A stretch of 64,000 nt of DNA from NCBI GenBank assembly GCA_922989275.2, contig OV277861.1:16454540-16518539 (forward strand), given 5' to 3'. The notes beneath the pieces were generated by a model. That model was not told where the DNA came from. It worked only from the letters and a program-made list of their open reading frames with translations, and did no database searches. Shown piece after piece: positions 54,748 to 64,000 of the stretch. The stretch is from Gari tellinella (Eukaryota; Mollusca; Bivalvia; Cardiida; Psammobiidae). The translations under genes were made by a program, and so were the position numbers. The first letter of the stretch is position 1. Each line of letters starts with the position of its first letter.

Positions 54748-56284
54748 TTTAAAAATTGTCGCCTTATGTAATATTACAACCTTGCATTCTAAACAAATTG
54801 ACTTAAGTTATATCGTAATAAGTGTCAAATAGTTTTGATTCTGATCAGAGACCGCGTTACTCATAGATCAGAACAAAAGCTGTTGACAAAAAAATCATTG
54901 TCCTACCTTACGTATAATGTAGTAATGTATAAAATCGAAGAGGAACTGTGTCACTCAGTAAATACGTAACTCCTTCTAAAATTCGAACATAAATGTTGGC
55001 AAAGACAGGACATTGCGACTTGAATTTAAATAATTGAAGACTACAAGGATGTCTCGGTAACTCTTGTTTCAATATAATATTTGGACAAGGGATAAATAAC
55101 TGTATTGTCAGGCAGACTCAGTTCGTGTTGAAATAAGGCGTACTTCTATACACACGACACTCCAGTACTAAATATTTTTAGAAGTGTCTAAATACAAATC
55201 AGAATGGACAAGTGAGACACATTTCTTTGTGTTTGTTGAATATAGCCAATGACAGATATAATTTACTGGTGTCATTGAACAGATGCTGCGCTGGTTATTT
55301 ACATGTAGAGATAAAACAAAGCATTCAGTGTGATATTTACATACAGTGCATAGATTCTAAAAAATGTTTTTAAGTAAAACAACGATAACTTCACCTGACA
55401 TAGCTACAACATAAATAATACAAAATAATATATACATATAAAATTGTATGTTACGTTTAACACTTTGTAGGTGAACAAATGAAAGCTTTTGAAAACGGAT
55501 TTGTATCTAGGAGTAGTGCCGAATCAAACAATTGGCTTTTGATTGATCAATGTGTCACTATGCTGTTGTTTGTCAAAAAGAATACGCAGATGAATAAACT
55601 GTGCGATTTGTTGCAAATGACAAAGTTTGCAAAGGGTTATTTCAAAGCATGATAACTGTTTCCCTTGAGAACATGTATGTGCGATGATTATAGGATGGAG
55701 CTGCACAGATAGAGTCGGAACACTCACCAATACAACGAACTCATGTATTGTGAAAAATACATCGAAATAAAGTATTTTACTTGCTATAATAAAACAAGGA
55801 TATTGAGTTATATAGAGCAATCAAACGGCTATACAAATTCACAAACAAAATCCTTGAAATATTGAAATGAATAAGGCTTAAATAGATGTTTCTATTCACA
55901 TCGAGACCCTCGAATGTCAAATGACATTCTAAAATATTCTGCGTCTTAAATAATCACAGGGAATTCATTACACGGAACACATCTGAAAGTGGCATAAATC
56001 CATTTAACTGACTATACATAACATATATTACATATGAATAAGATTGCCTGAAATGATTTTGTTTCCATCATTGTCTGTTTTTAAAGTTCATTATATTGTT
56101 TTTAAAGCTACTGATTGGATATCCAAATTTGGTAAAATATTATTCATTGATAACTCATTTAATACACGGAGAAGAAAGGTGTGTGGTTCTTTAATTGTTA
56201 TTGTCCACACATGTATATTTCTATTACATTTTTGCCAAAAGCTACTAACAGCTACTGAAATTATATCACATACATGTACAACCT
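54748..56284. other. Spacer, one A fragment, no gene seen
   Basis: A-type fragment at 54822-54885 (AAGTGTCAAATAGTTTTGATTC, GATCAGAGACCGCGTTAC). Remaining open frames lack support. Confidence 0.45.
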
Positions 56285-56285
56285 T

Positions 56286-56440
56286 TAACCCTTTTACACC
56301 ACATAGAGCCTTTTTTACGCATTTAATTTATTTATACCATGAAGAAAATAGTTCCAATAAAACCAAACTCACTCACTCACTCACTCTTAACTTTCATTCT
56401 GCTTTAAACAGTTACCTGTCATAATTCAGAAACGATTTCC
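56286..56440. mobile_element. B MITE with hairpin replaced by (ACTC)n
   Basis: TTAACCCTTTTACACCACATAG and GAAGAAAATAGTTCCAATAA are the B left half. CTCACTCACTCACTCACTC follows, then CTTTCATTCTGCTTTAAACAG. The left arm has gone and a microsatellite sits at the junction. Confidence 0.65.
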
Positions 56441-56929
56441 AATGACGTTTTGTCAAAACACAACAGATGTATAAGAGGCGCTTATATAGAACAAAGAGCC
56501 AAACATTGATCTCCAACTGAAACCTTACAATTTATCTATGTAGACTAAACGCCAAACATGAATTAAAACACTTTTTAAAGAGGATATTTTCGGATATTTT
56601 AGCTGGTAGTTCTCTTGTTTTTCATACACGAGAAAGTAATGTATAACCGCCGCAAACATTTATCTAGTAAAATATTTTCCTTAAAAAATGTTGTGAGTTT
56701 ATTATTGATAAGTAGTTCAATGGTGTGACAGACAAAGAAAAATAACCATTTGAGATCTGAAATGTGACAATGTTAACAATAATTGGATGTACAATATTGA
56801 TGTTTAAAGACTCGAATGTCATTTACTATCACTTAATGTGGGTTATCAGCATTTTAAGGAATATTTCAGTTATAATCAATACAATAATTAATTATGGCAA
56901 ATATAGTTAAAGTAGTGTTAACCGCTCCC

Positions 56930-57530
56930 TGGCTAACCTTATATCCTTATCAAACTCCGAGTTACTCGGTGTCTATTCTGAAACCAAACTGTTAGGAAAT
57001 GTAATTGCCAGTTATCAGCAGTTACATGTCAACAGCAGAACTAAAAGTAGTATATATACAACTTCGACATAAATAAATCTAAGATTCAGTGACTATTGTT
57101 TGAAACAGCATGGAGATCTACAAAGGCAGATATTTGCTAAACACAGAATAACATGTTATTTCCTATGGAAACTCTTGTTGCATATGTCACATGCATCCAG
57201 CGACCTTATTGTGAATTTCGACCGCTTTGCTACGAGTGGTTGCATGTATGTAAAAATCAAATTATGCATATCTAGATACACACAAACTCTTCATCATTGC
57301 TGCCGTGTAGGCAGTCAATCGTTATGTCTTTTTAACCTTTAGCCCGCTGTTAAAATGTCGTCAGAAACATTTCTTAGTATCTGCATTATATTTCCAAAAA
57401 TATCATAAGAGCGTCAACAAATTGAATCTTAATGCAAATTCTAGTAATTGGCATCTCTCATGGGATCCCAACAATTTGCAACAGTAACTACAAACTACGA
57501 CGGTAGTGTACGTTGGTTAGATGTGAACAA
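56930..57530. mobile_element. Two A3-type fragments
   Basis: 56953-56995: CAAACTCCGAGTTACTCGGTGTC and GAAACCAAACTGTTAG. 57331-57530: TTTTAACCTTTAGCCCGCTG (the 50139-type end), then AAGAGCGTCAACAAATTGAATC, with decayed remains. Confidence 0.5.
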
Positions 57531-57926
57531 AATATAGATATATACCCACTGATACCAGAAACAGAATTAAGCAGACAGGCGTATTTGTATTTGTACTGTA
57601 AATGACATTGAATAGTACAGTTACCTTTTATTCAAAGGAGTGCTCTTAAAATCGGTTTGCACTTGAGCAATTTATGAGTGTTATGCATTTATGGTGATTC
57701 TTATCTAAATTTTGAATCCAATTTTTCCACATTTGAAACCCTCGAACATTTTTATAATAAATCAAATTGGTTTAATTAAAGACTTGGTGGTGTCCAAACA
57801 GGAAGTAGAATCATAATGTGGTTAGGGTTGTTTTTCTTTGCCCCACTGGCTATTTGCATTTAGTTTTAGCTCTAGACCTTTCACATAAATATTCCGTCTA
57901 CAGTTTTTTATAAATTGTGTTATAGG

Positions 57927-58123
57927 TACAGTCGAACTTCGATATCTCGAAGCCGGTTTTGTCGAACATACCCGTATTTCAAAGTTAAAACGTGGCTTAG
58001 CCACGTTTTAACTTTGAAATATGGGTATGTTCGACCTAACCGAGCATGAAATAATGCAGTTCATATGTCGAACTATGGGATAGTTCGAGTTAAACGAGTT
58101 CGAGATATCGAAGTTCGACTGTA
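57927..58123. mobile_element. G MITE, Tc1/mariner-like ends, large hairpin
   Basis: TA plus CAGTCGAACTTCGATATCTC to GAGATATCGAAGTTCGACTG plus TA, 197 bp. Inner hairpin 57957-58035: TCGAACATACCC..ATTTCAAAGTTAAAACGTGG (landmarks only), centre GGCTTAGCC. CAGTCGAACYTCG ends are typical of a widespread Tc1/mariner-type MITE. Confidence 0.85.
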
Positions 58124-58310
58124 TTTCATAAACTTTGAACTACGGAGTTTATTCAAACTAATGAATCAATGCGCACGATGATTTCAAGTGCATTTCCTTG
58201 AAAATTGCTTGTTTAAATTCGTTAAATAAATGATCAATAATCATTCTGTTTGGACTTCTCTTAAAACTGTTTTGTGGATGTTGTCAGATTATAAAAGTTT
58301 CGATTATTAT

Positions 58311-58432
58311 TTATTTCTCCATCTAATCCTGACTCGTGACCTCTCTTTGGAATCGTCTTTTCAAGACGATTCCAAAGAGGTGTCTCAAGACATGATTAGA
58401 TAGAGTAATTAGAAATTAAATGTGTTTTAAAG
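58311..58432. repeat. Hairpin element sharing the core of 4271-4512
   Basis: TCCATCTAATCCTGACTCGTGAC and GTCTCAAGACATGATTAGATAGAG flank a perfect hairpin GACCTCTCTTTGGAATCGTC / GACGATTCCAAAGAGGTGTC. The A/C change relative to 4370 (GACATC vs GACCTC) is paired. Confidence 0.75.
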
Positions 58433-58439
58433 TTTAGAC

Positions 58440-60169
58440 TGACGGTGAACACTGAACAACATCATCATTGGTACTTCAGTGAATCAATCGGGTAAACTGT
58501 ACGTGTCCTCCACGGGGTACTGGCACATGATCACTGTCAAAACATGTTGCTGGTGGAAATTCGTTGAAAAATCGTTCCTCTCATCGAAAGATCTCTATAG
58601 CTTAACAGTATTGCATGCACAATCTTGGATTCTGAAGGGTTCACTAAATTCACTAGTATCATATATTTCACTCAAATTTAATCTCTATAATATTTTAAAA
58701 ATATAGACCGACCTACTTGACCAGAGTGTTTCAATTCTAACATTTGGACGAAAGTTATTTAATCTGTGGACATTTTGACGGCGCCTTATTAGGGGTATTT
58801 CATTTCTGAAAAGAATAAGCTTTAAAAACTTTATAAACAAGAGTATTACCGAATGATAGTTTATTTCACAAGTCTATATTGGCATTTTAATTTCCCTAAG
58901 GACCTTGATCACGCTTCTATCCTGCCGACATTCCTTATCCTAATTTTTGTTGACATTTTCATTTTTAATATTTTAGCATTGAAAATGATAAGGTAATGTT
59001 GATTTTAGGGCTGTTTAAAGATAATATTGTAAAGAATAACAGTAAAGAAAACAGTGGAGACCGCGATCAGTTATCCATAATCCGAAAGCTACTTAAATAC
59101 CCTGTTATAATATTCTACTCATTTCTACAAATCATAAATATACTGGGTTCCTGCATAGAATGAGTAAAAACATCTACTATTGATTTTTAATAATTTGGGC
59201 TGACGTAGATAGAATGTATCAGTATCATAGCTGTGCTTGAGCAAGAAATTCGGGCAAGTTCAACCAGGCCCAGCGCTAATAAAGTTTTTGAGTTGAGTCT
59301 GAGTTTGTTCTCAAGCTCAAGTTCTCGGCTCAAATCTGACCAAGCAAGTGCTTGAGAATGAGTTCAGTCTCAACCCAAACGCTTTATAGGCATGGACCCT
59401 GTAGTGTTCTTGATATTGGCAATTGACCGTAGCTAAACGGATAAGTTATAGTTAAAGGAGCTGTGAGTACTTTCAACATTTACTCTCTCCTTTCCATAAC
59501 GAGGTTAATCCCAATAGCAATGCATTATACGGAATCAATATACAATTGTGACAGTTATTTACTATACCGCCAATACCTCTATCAGAATTATTCAAATTAC
59601 ATGTAATTAATAAGTTCAGATGGTTAATTATAAATATTCAGCCGGTCGTTATTAAAGAGTTGTTTTAAGGACATTTGCACCATTGTTGTTTTTGGAAACT
59701 TATTGGTTTTGTCGATATTCTATATCCGTATTAGATCTATGTCATATAATACAAACAGATAAAACTTTTCAATAAATGTTTGCATATATTGTAATAACAT
59801 GTTTTCTAATGATTAATATTACGGTTGAAAACGCTTTGCAAAACGCGAAATGTAGAAGCAAAATATAGTTATTTGCAAATGACATATTTGTAACACTGTG
59901 AGTGGTGTGCATTATTTACGCTTTGTTTGCATTGTATTATAGAACCATGTTATTACTTCGGTGACGGAATAAAGTATCGTGTCATTTCGTATCATAGAAT
60001 CGTTCGCTTCAAACATATCGGTTTTTTGTTTGTTGTAGATTACAATTGCAATGAGCATTGCCTCAGATAAAATTCATAACACGAGTGTCAAACCATACGG
60101 ACACAAACAAGACACGATCAAAAGTACCTATTGGTAGCTTTAGTTAATGTATATTTCCCTGTATGACTA
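58440..60169. other. Spacer, no gene seen
   Basis: 59285-59390 holds GTTGAGTCTGAG / CTCAAGCTCAAG / GAGTTCAGTCTCAACCC phrases that echo 17255-17290 (GTTTTGAGTTGAGTTTTAG). The rest is unassigned. Confidence 0.4.
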
Positions 60170-60412
60170 TACATCGCTCCCTCTCTACAACGAGTTTGTG
60201 TTCGGAGGGAGTCGTTATAGGGAGGTAAATTGATTTAGATTTGCAAACAGCTTGAATCCAGATCAGAATGTCCTATATGAAACTTTGAGAAAAACAGCAG
60301 ACGACAACTTATAGCAGACGATATTGCAGCAGTAAAAGCATTGAACATAACTGTCCTGTTTAAGGAACTATAGTCGATGTCGAGAGGGCCGATGTAGCGA
60401 GAGAACATTGTA
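60170..60412. mobile_element. F MITE, internally deleted
   Basis: TA plus CATCGCTCCCTCTCTACAACG to GCGAGAGAACATTG plus TA. CAAACAGCTTGAATCCAGATC is present once; the rest of the hairpin is deleted. Confidence 0.65.
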
Positions 60413-60443
60413 TAATAAATGTACATTAACTCTCTCACAAATA

Positions 60444-60865
60444 TTAGCCCATTCACTGCCATAACGTCACCACCTTTAACCCTTTCACCGCCAAATTATT
60501 TTTGAGTTTTTTTTACCCCTACACCGTTATTGAGTCGTCTGCTTCAAAATTATTGTCTGCAATATCATTTCAAAGTTAGAATTCAGAGAGTATGACATAA
60601 GAAATATCGAAACGGGTGTCAAACAGTTTTGATCCTGATCAGACACGGCGTCTGATCAGGATCAAAACTGTTTGCAAATTCGACTTTAGGCGATTCTGGC
60701 GGTGAAAGGGTTAAACAGTTTGACGCTTGGTTTTTATTTCACAAATTCAGAACATAGCTGTTTCGATTAAAAAGTATTGATATTAAAATGAGTGTCAAAA
60801 AGCTGATCAGGACCCAAACTTTGCTAACAACCATTACACTCGGGATAAGGCAGTATAGAGGTTAA
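60444..60865. mobile_element. A1 MITE interrupted by an A2 MITE
   Basis: TTAGCCCATTCACTGCCATAACG at the left (landmark CCCATTCACTGCC). The A1 sequence CACCTTTAA|ACAGTTTGACG is split at its TTAA by the A2 copy, then continues GATATTAAAATGAGTGTCAA and ends GGCAGTATAGAGGTTAA. Confidence 0.75.
60476..60714. mobile_element. A2 MITE nested in A1
   Basis: TTAACCCTTTCACCGCC to GGCGGTGAAAGGGTTAA, 239 bp. Hairpin about 60617-60674 with a shortened centre (CAGACACGGCGTCTG). The surrounding A1 sequence rejoins at a single TTAA. Confidence 0.85.
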
Positions 60866-61109
60866 GCTAATAAATGAGAACAAAAACGTTCACAATTTCG
60901 GTTAATCTAAAAAAGATGATTAAAGTGTGACAAAGATATAGTTTACCATGCCTTCAAACGTTATCTCCCCTGATTTAAATTACACCATTTACAAATCTGC
61001 AGAATTTAAGAATCAGCTCTGACCACAATCATTATTAGGTAGATATATTACTTATTTGGCATTTTTACTTAATGAAAAGATAATCTGGTCCTAGTTTGTA
61101 TGTCTGATA

Positions 61110-61970
61110 AGTGTGGTCTTTGTATATTCATTGAGTTTATAGTGATCTTGTTTGTTGATCATGTTTTTATCAGTAGGCGCTTGCAATGCAGTTAAAGAAC
61201 AGGAAGTTGTCTAGAGTAGCTTCCCTTGACTTCCAGGAAAACAACCAGACGGCGCCGCATGCATATCAGGCTATATAAACCCCTGAAGCTCCACAATTTA
61301 GTCAGAACGTTATTGCCAGCCGGCCAGTTCAGTTTCTCGCTAGAGAGTAAAGCAACCAGTGTTATTAACTGTTAATATTGTGGGAGATCGAGGGCTTTGG
61401 ACAAGTGTTTTGGAACCTTCAGGCATTATTGCAATGCAGAAGAACACCAAAAACTAGCGCCGGGTCGTCACTTCCCAATATTTAGTTTGAGACTTACTTC
61501 AGAGTTAGATCTAAACAGTTAGTAGATCTATAGGTTACGTAGAGCTATGTCCACCAATACCTAAGCAGGTTTGGAGGTGCTCAGACCGTGCTAGTGTGTC
61601 TGAGATCAAAATGTATAGCTCTGGGAACAAAATCGACTCCAGGTCGGATTTTGTGGTCTGAAGTCATCATTTCTGGTTTGGAACCATAATTTGAGGTTCC
61701 AGGTAGAAATAACCGGCAACGTTTTCTTTAGTTATTGGTACTAATTATTGGTTTTGTCATTGATTAATTCAGAGGCAGATAGCCTGTTTAATTTATTTTA
61801 TTAATACTCTGTATATATATTGTCCTGTTTTAAACCTCAAACCCAAATATTGGGTTTCGGTGGTTTTGTTTGTAAATCATAGGCTAGGTAGCCCCGAGGA
61901 AAATTAAATGTCTTGTACCCCTTTTTGTGGTTTAGTCAGTTTGAGTTAAACATACCCGGTACACGTTACA
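61110..61970 (+). mobile_element. 5' LTR of a Ty3/gypsy-type retrotransposon (left limit uncertain)
   Basis: The right limit is set by the primer-binding site: the LTR should end ...CACGTTACA at 61970, four bases before it. The left limit cannot be fixed without the 3' LTR; TG starts at 60929 and 61110 are candidates. A TATA box TATATAAA lies at 61272-61279, with likely transcription start about 25-30 bp downstream. Confidence 0.6.
61272..61279 (+). promoter_or_regulatory. TATA box of the LTR
   Basis: TATATAAA in GGCTATATAAACCCC; AGTCAGAACG about 25 bp downstream resembles an initiator. Confidence 0.55.
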
Positions 61971-61974
61971 AATT

Positions 61975-61992
61975 TGGTGGCAGCGGTGGGAT
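61975..61992 (+). promoter_or_regulatory. Primer-binding site for tRNA-Leu
   Basis: TGGTGGCAGCGGTGGGAT is the exact complement of the 3' end of animal tRNA-Leu(AAG) as I know it (..ATCCCACCGCTGCCA plus CCA), an 18-base match. Reverse transcription of the element would be primed here. Confidence 0.8.
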
Positions 61993-62039
61993 AATTATTA
62001 TAACAAACACCAGTTATATCTTACCAACAAACAATAAAA

Positions 62040-64000
62040 ATGGACTCCGAGTATGTTGATGAAAGAATGCTTAGTCTAGAAGTCAGACTACAGGAGCTTC
62101 AGACCAAAGCTGAACTGACAAAGCTACAAAACGAAATTTCGTTACTGGAGCAGAAATCTTGTTTTGCTCAGCAACCTTGTGCGTCAAAATATGACCCGGG
62201 GATTGTTTCAACGAGTCAGGCTGAAGGTTTTGACATAGAACAACCCAAATACAGCATCAGAGCCAATATGCGTAGCAAGTCACCTCTACTGACTCCTATT
62301 TTGAAAAGTCGGTCACGAACAACTGATATTGCTCGAGACACACTTTCTAATGCTGGAGTAAGACCAAAGACCTCGACACCAAAGCCAAAAGTTAGAGAAC
62401 AGTCTCCACTGGAACCAAAACACGTTCCACACAAACACACAGGTGTAAAGGTGAAACCTGCGACATACGATGGTTCAGGTTCATCGAATGACTATAAGTC
62501 ACATTTTGAAGCTTGCTCTAAAATCAATGCATGGTCTAAGGAAGAGAAGGGACTCTACCTGTCAGTCTCACTACGAGGCCAAGCTCAGGGTATTTTAGGC
62601 AACTTGTCAAGAGATGCAAATGATTTTGACAAGCTTATGACAGCTCTCGAGGAAAGGTTTGCACCCCCAAACCAAGCAGAGTTGCATAGAGCTCAGCTTC
62701 GGGAGAGACGCCAAAAAGCGTCTGAAACACTCTCGGAAATGGCCCAGGACATTAGAAGGCTTACGAATCTTGCCTACCCATCAGCACCGGCTGATGTAAG
62801 AGATGTCTTGGCTAAAGAGCAATTTATCGACTCCTTGGTCAGCTCAGACATGAGGCTCAGAGTGAAGCAAGCTAGGCCATCCGACCTAAATGATGCTGTT
62901 AGGCACGCATTGGAGCTTGAAGCATTTAATAGAACAGAAAAGAAATTTGCAGAGGGAAAAGGCTACCTTCAATCTGTGAGCGAGAACAAAAGCTCAGAGT
63001 ATGCCGAAATCGTATCTGATATTAAACAGTTAAAAGAAGCTGTATCAGAAATGAAACATGGTTTCGAGACCATGAGAAACAAGACTTATAGTCCACGCAA
63101 GCAGGGGACAGGTTGTTGGACTTGTGGTTCAAAGGCACACTTCAGACGGACCTGTCCACAAAATGATGGTTCGAAGAAGGAAGCTACCTCTTCAAAACCA
63201 CATAGTGTAAAATGTTCCAGTCCAAAAGGTTCGGGCTTGTTTGTCAAAGCCAAAGTAAACAACTTTCAGTTGGACTGTCTCATAGATACAGGTGCGACGA
63301 TAAGCATAATAACTACCAGAGTTTGGGAGAGGATTGGTGGAACCAAAGTCGATAGTTTCAGACAGAAAATAGTTTCTGCATCTGGAACCCCATTAGATGT
63401 TTTGGGAAGGACAGAGGTTGAGATAGAGATAGAGGGTTCAAAATACCCAGTTCCAGTGATCATTGCAGACGTGGAAGTTGACGGAATATTGGGTTTAGAC
63501 TTCATGAAGTCACACAATGTAATAACAGATATTGCAAACAACAAGATGACAATTAATGGGACTCCTTGCTCATTACAGACGGCTGGAAAAATAGGATGTT
63601 TCAGAGTGGTTGTTTCAGAGAAGGTCTTGTTAAAACCTCAGTCAGAAACGGTGATCAATGGTAAGGTTTCTGGAGGTGAATGTCTGAGAAAGGACAACTT
63701 GTACCTTGTTGAAACCTCTGAACGACTTCTGAACAGTGGAGAAGGTCTAGTTGCTAGGTCTCTTGTTAAAGCTAATGAAACTGTACCAGTGCGAATCATG
63801 AATCTGTCTCATGAAGAAAAGGTCCTCAATGTTGGAACTAACATTGCGACTGTCAGTCCAGTGACAGAGATTCAAAGTTTGACCTCTAAATCCAAGGCAA
63901 TAAACGGTGTCCCTGAACATTTATTGAACTTGTATCAAAGAACTATTGAAGGTATGAATGCAGAAAACTGCAAACACATTGCTGGTCTCTTGAGGAAACA
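62040..64000 (+). CDS. Gag-protease(-pol) polyprotein of a Ty3/gypsy-type LTR retrotransposon, 3' end outside the window
   Basis: The frame is open from ATG 62040 to the window edge (653 codons). Residues 1-45 look like a coiled coil (LEVRLQELQTKAELTKLQ). About 135-305 is a retrotransposon Gag capsid-like domain (VKPATYDGSG, then LEERFAPPNQAELHRAQL). A C-x2-C-x4-H-x4-C zinc knuckle at 359-372 (CWTCGSKAHFRRTC) binds RNA. A retropepsin-type aspartic protease follows, with LIDTGAT (D416) and ILGLDF (482-488). The last 100 residues are the linker that normally precedes reverse transcriptase, which is beyond the edge. Gag and protease share one frame, with no frameshift between them so far. No stop or frameshift is seen, so the copy could be young. 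It follows the LTR and PBS in the expected order. Confidence 0.93.
   Translation, partial: MDSEYVDERMLSLEVRLQELQTKAELTKLQNEISLLEQKSCFAQQPCASKYDPGIVSTSQAEGFDIEQPKYSIRANMRSKSPLLTPILKSRSRTTDIARDTLSNAGVRPKTSTPKPKVREQSPLEPKHVPHKHTGVKVKPATYDGSGSSNDYKSHFEACSKINAWSKEEKGLYLSVSLRGQAQGILGNLSRDANDFDKLMTALEERFAPPNQAELHRAQLRERRQKASETLSEMAQDIRRLTNLAYPSAPADVRDVLAKEQFIDSLVSSDMRLRVKQARPSDLNDAVRHALELEAFNRTEKKFAEGKGYLQSVSENKSSEYAEIVSDIKQLKEAVSEMKHGFETMRNKTYSPRKQGTGCWTCGSKAHFRRTCPQNDGSKKEATSSKPHSVKCSSPKGSGLFVKAKVNNFQLDCLIDTGATISIITTRVWERIGGTKVDSFRQKIVSASGTPLDVLGRTEVEIEIEGSKYPVPVIIADVEVDGILGLDFMKSHNVITDIANNKMTINGTPCSLQTAGKIGCFRVVVSEKVLLKPQSETVINGKVSGGECLRKDNLYLVETSERLLNSGEGLVARSLVKANETVPVRIMNLSHEEKVLNVGTNIATVSPVTEIQSLTSKSKAINGVPEHLLNLYQRTIEGMNAENCKHIAGLLRK

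Noticed and set aside
59889..61970. LTR starting at TGTAACACTG (59889)
   Set aside because: Would give an LTR of over 2 kb containing F and nested A1/A2 MITEs; a shorter LTR beginning after 60900 is more likely, though not proven.
1..64000. Repeated hairpins as a CRISPR array
   Set aside because: Repeats are irregularly spaced over tens of kilobases in both orientations with transposon flanks; no array or cas gene.

Overview
This looks like non-coding-rich nuclear DNA of an animal, most probably a bivalve mollusc. The clues are one intron-split gene for a secreted leucine-rich-repeat protein, metazoan LINE and Ty3/gypsy-type retroelements, and a very dense load of short hairpin-bearing DNA transposons (MITEs) in AT-rich sequence. 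No bacterial operon, rRNA gene, CRISPR array or intact tRNA gene is seen. Species cannot be settled from the sequence alone. Heterodont bivalves are my best guess, by impression and not by search.

Layout. 1-1100 is an element with about 118-bp terminal inverted repeats, cut by the window start. 1733-3139 is a 5'-truncated LINE reverse transcriptase. 3.2-33 kb is almost entirely interspersed repeats separated by short AT-rich spacers. 33.9-34.8 kb is a multi-layer nest of transposons that can be read layer by layer from its target-site duplications. 34984-37138 is the only convincing host gene: a two-exon coding region in which the intron splits the signal peptide, giving a predicted 463-residue secreted LRR protein with N- and C-terminal cysteine caps and a poly(A) signal 30 bases after the stop. 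37.2-60.9 kb is again MITEs and spacer. From roughly 61.1 kb to the window end lies the 5' part of a Ty3/gypsy-type LTR retrotransposon: LTR, tRNA-Leu primer-binding site and a long open gag-protease frame running off the edge.

Repeat families (my labels). A1, A2, A3, B, I and I2 have ends TTAACCCTTT.. and behave as TTAA-targeting piggyBac-like MITEs. C, E, F and G have TA-flanked ends (Tc1/mariner-like or similar). D has CAGGGCTGCCAT.. ends and 6-bp target duplications. H has ends near TATAG.CAGATTTTATT. There are also several pure foldbacks. Hairpin core 'A' is a stem of about 30 bp on each side, with outer CAAACAGTTTG, inner GATCAGACGCC and a short variable loop. Hairpin core 'B' has outer CTTAAAGCAGG and inner GCAGAATGCGCC, and core 'C' is a diverged relative of B.

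Main discovery claim. The hairpin cores are modular. The same core occurs between unrelated terminal sequences that imply different transposases (A in TTAA, TA and 6-bp-TSD elements; B in TTAA, 6-bp-TSD and 11-bp-TSD elements), and within the D family one copy carries an A core while three carry a B core. The two arms of each hairpin also change together between copies, as in a base-paired RNA, so palindromy appears to be restored or selected. This suggests that the hairpins are mobile or exchangeable units in their own right, or are maintained by a hairpin-templated process.
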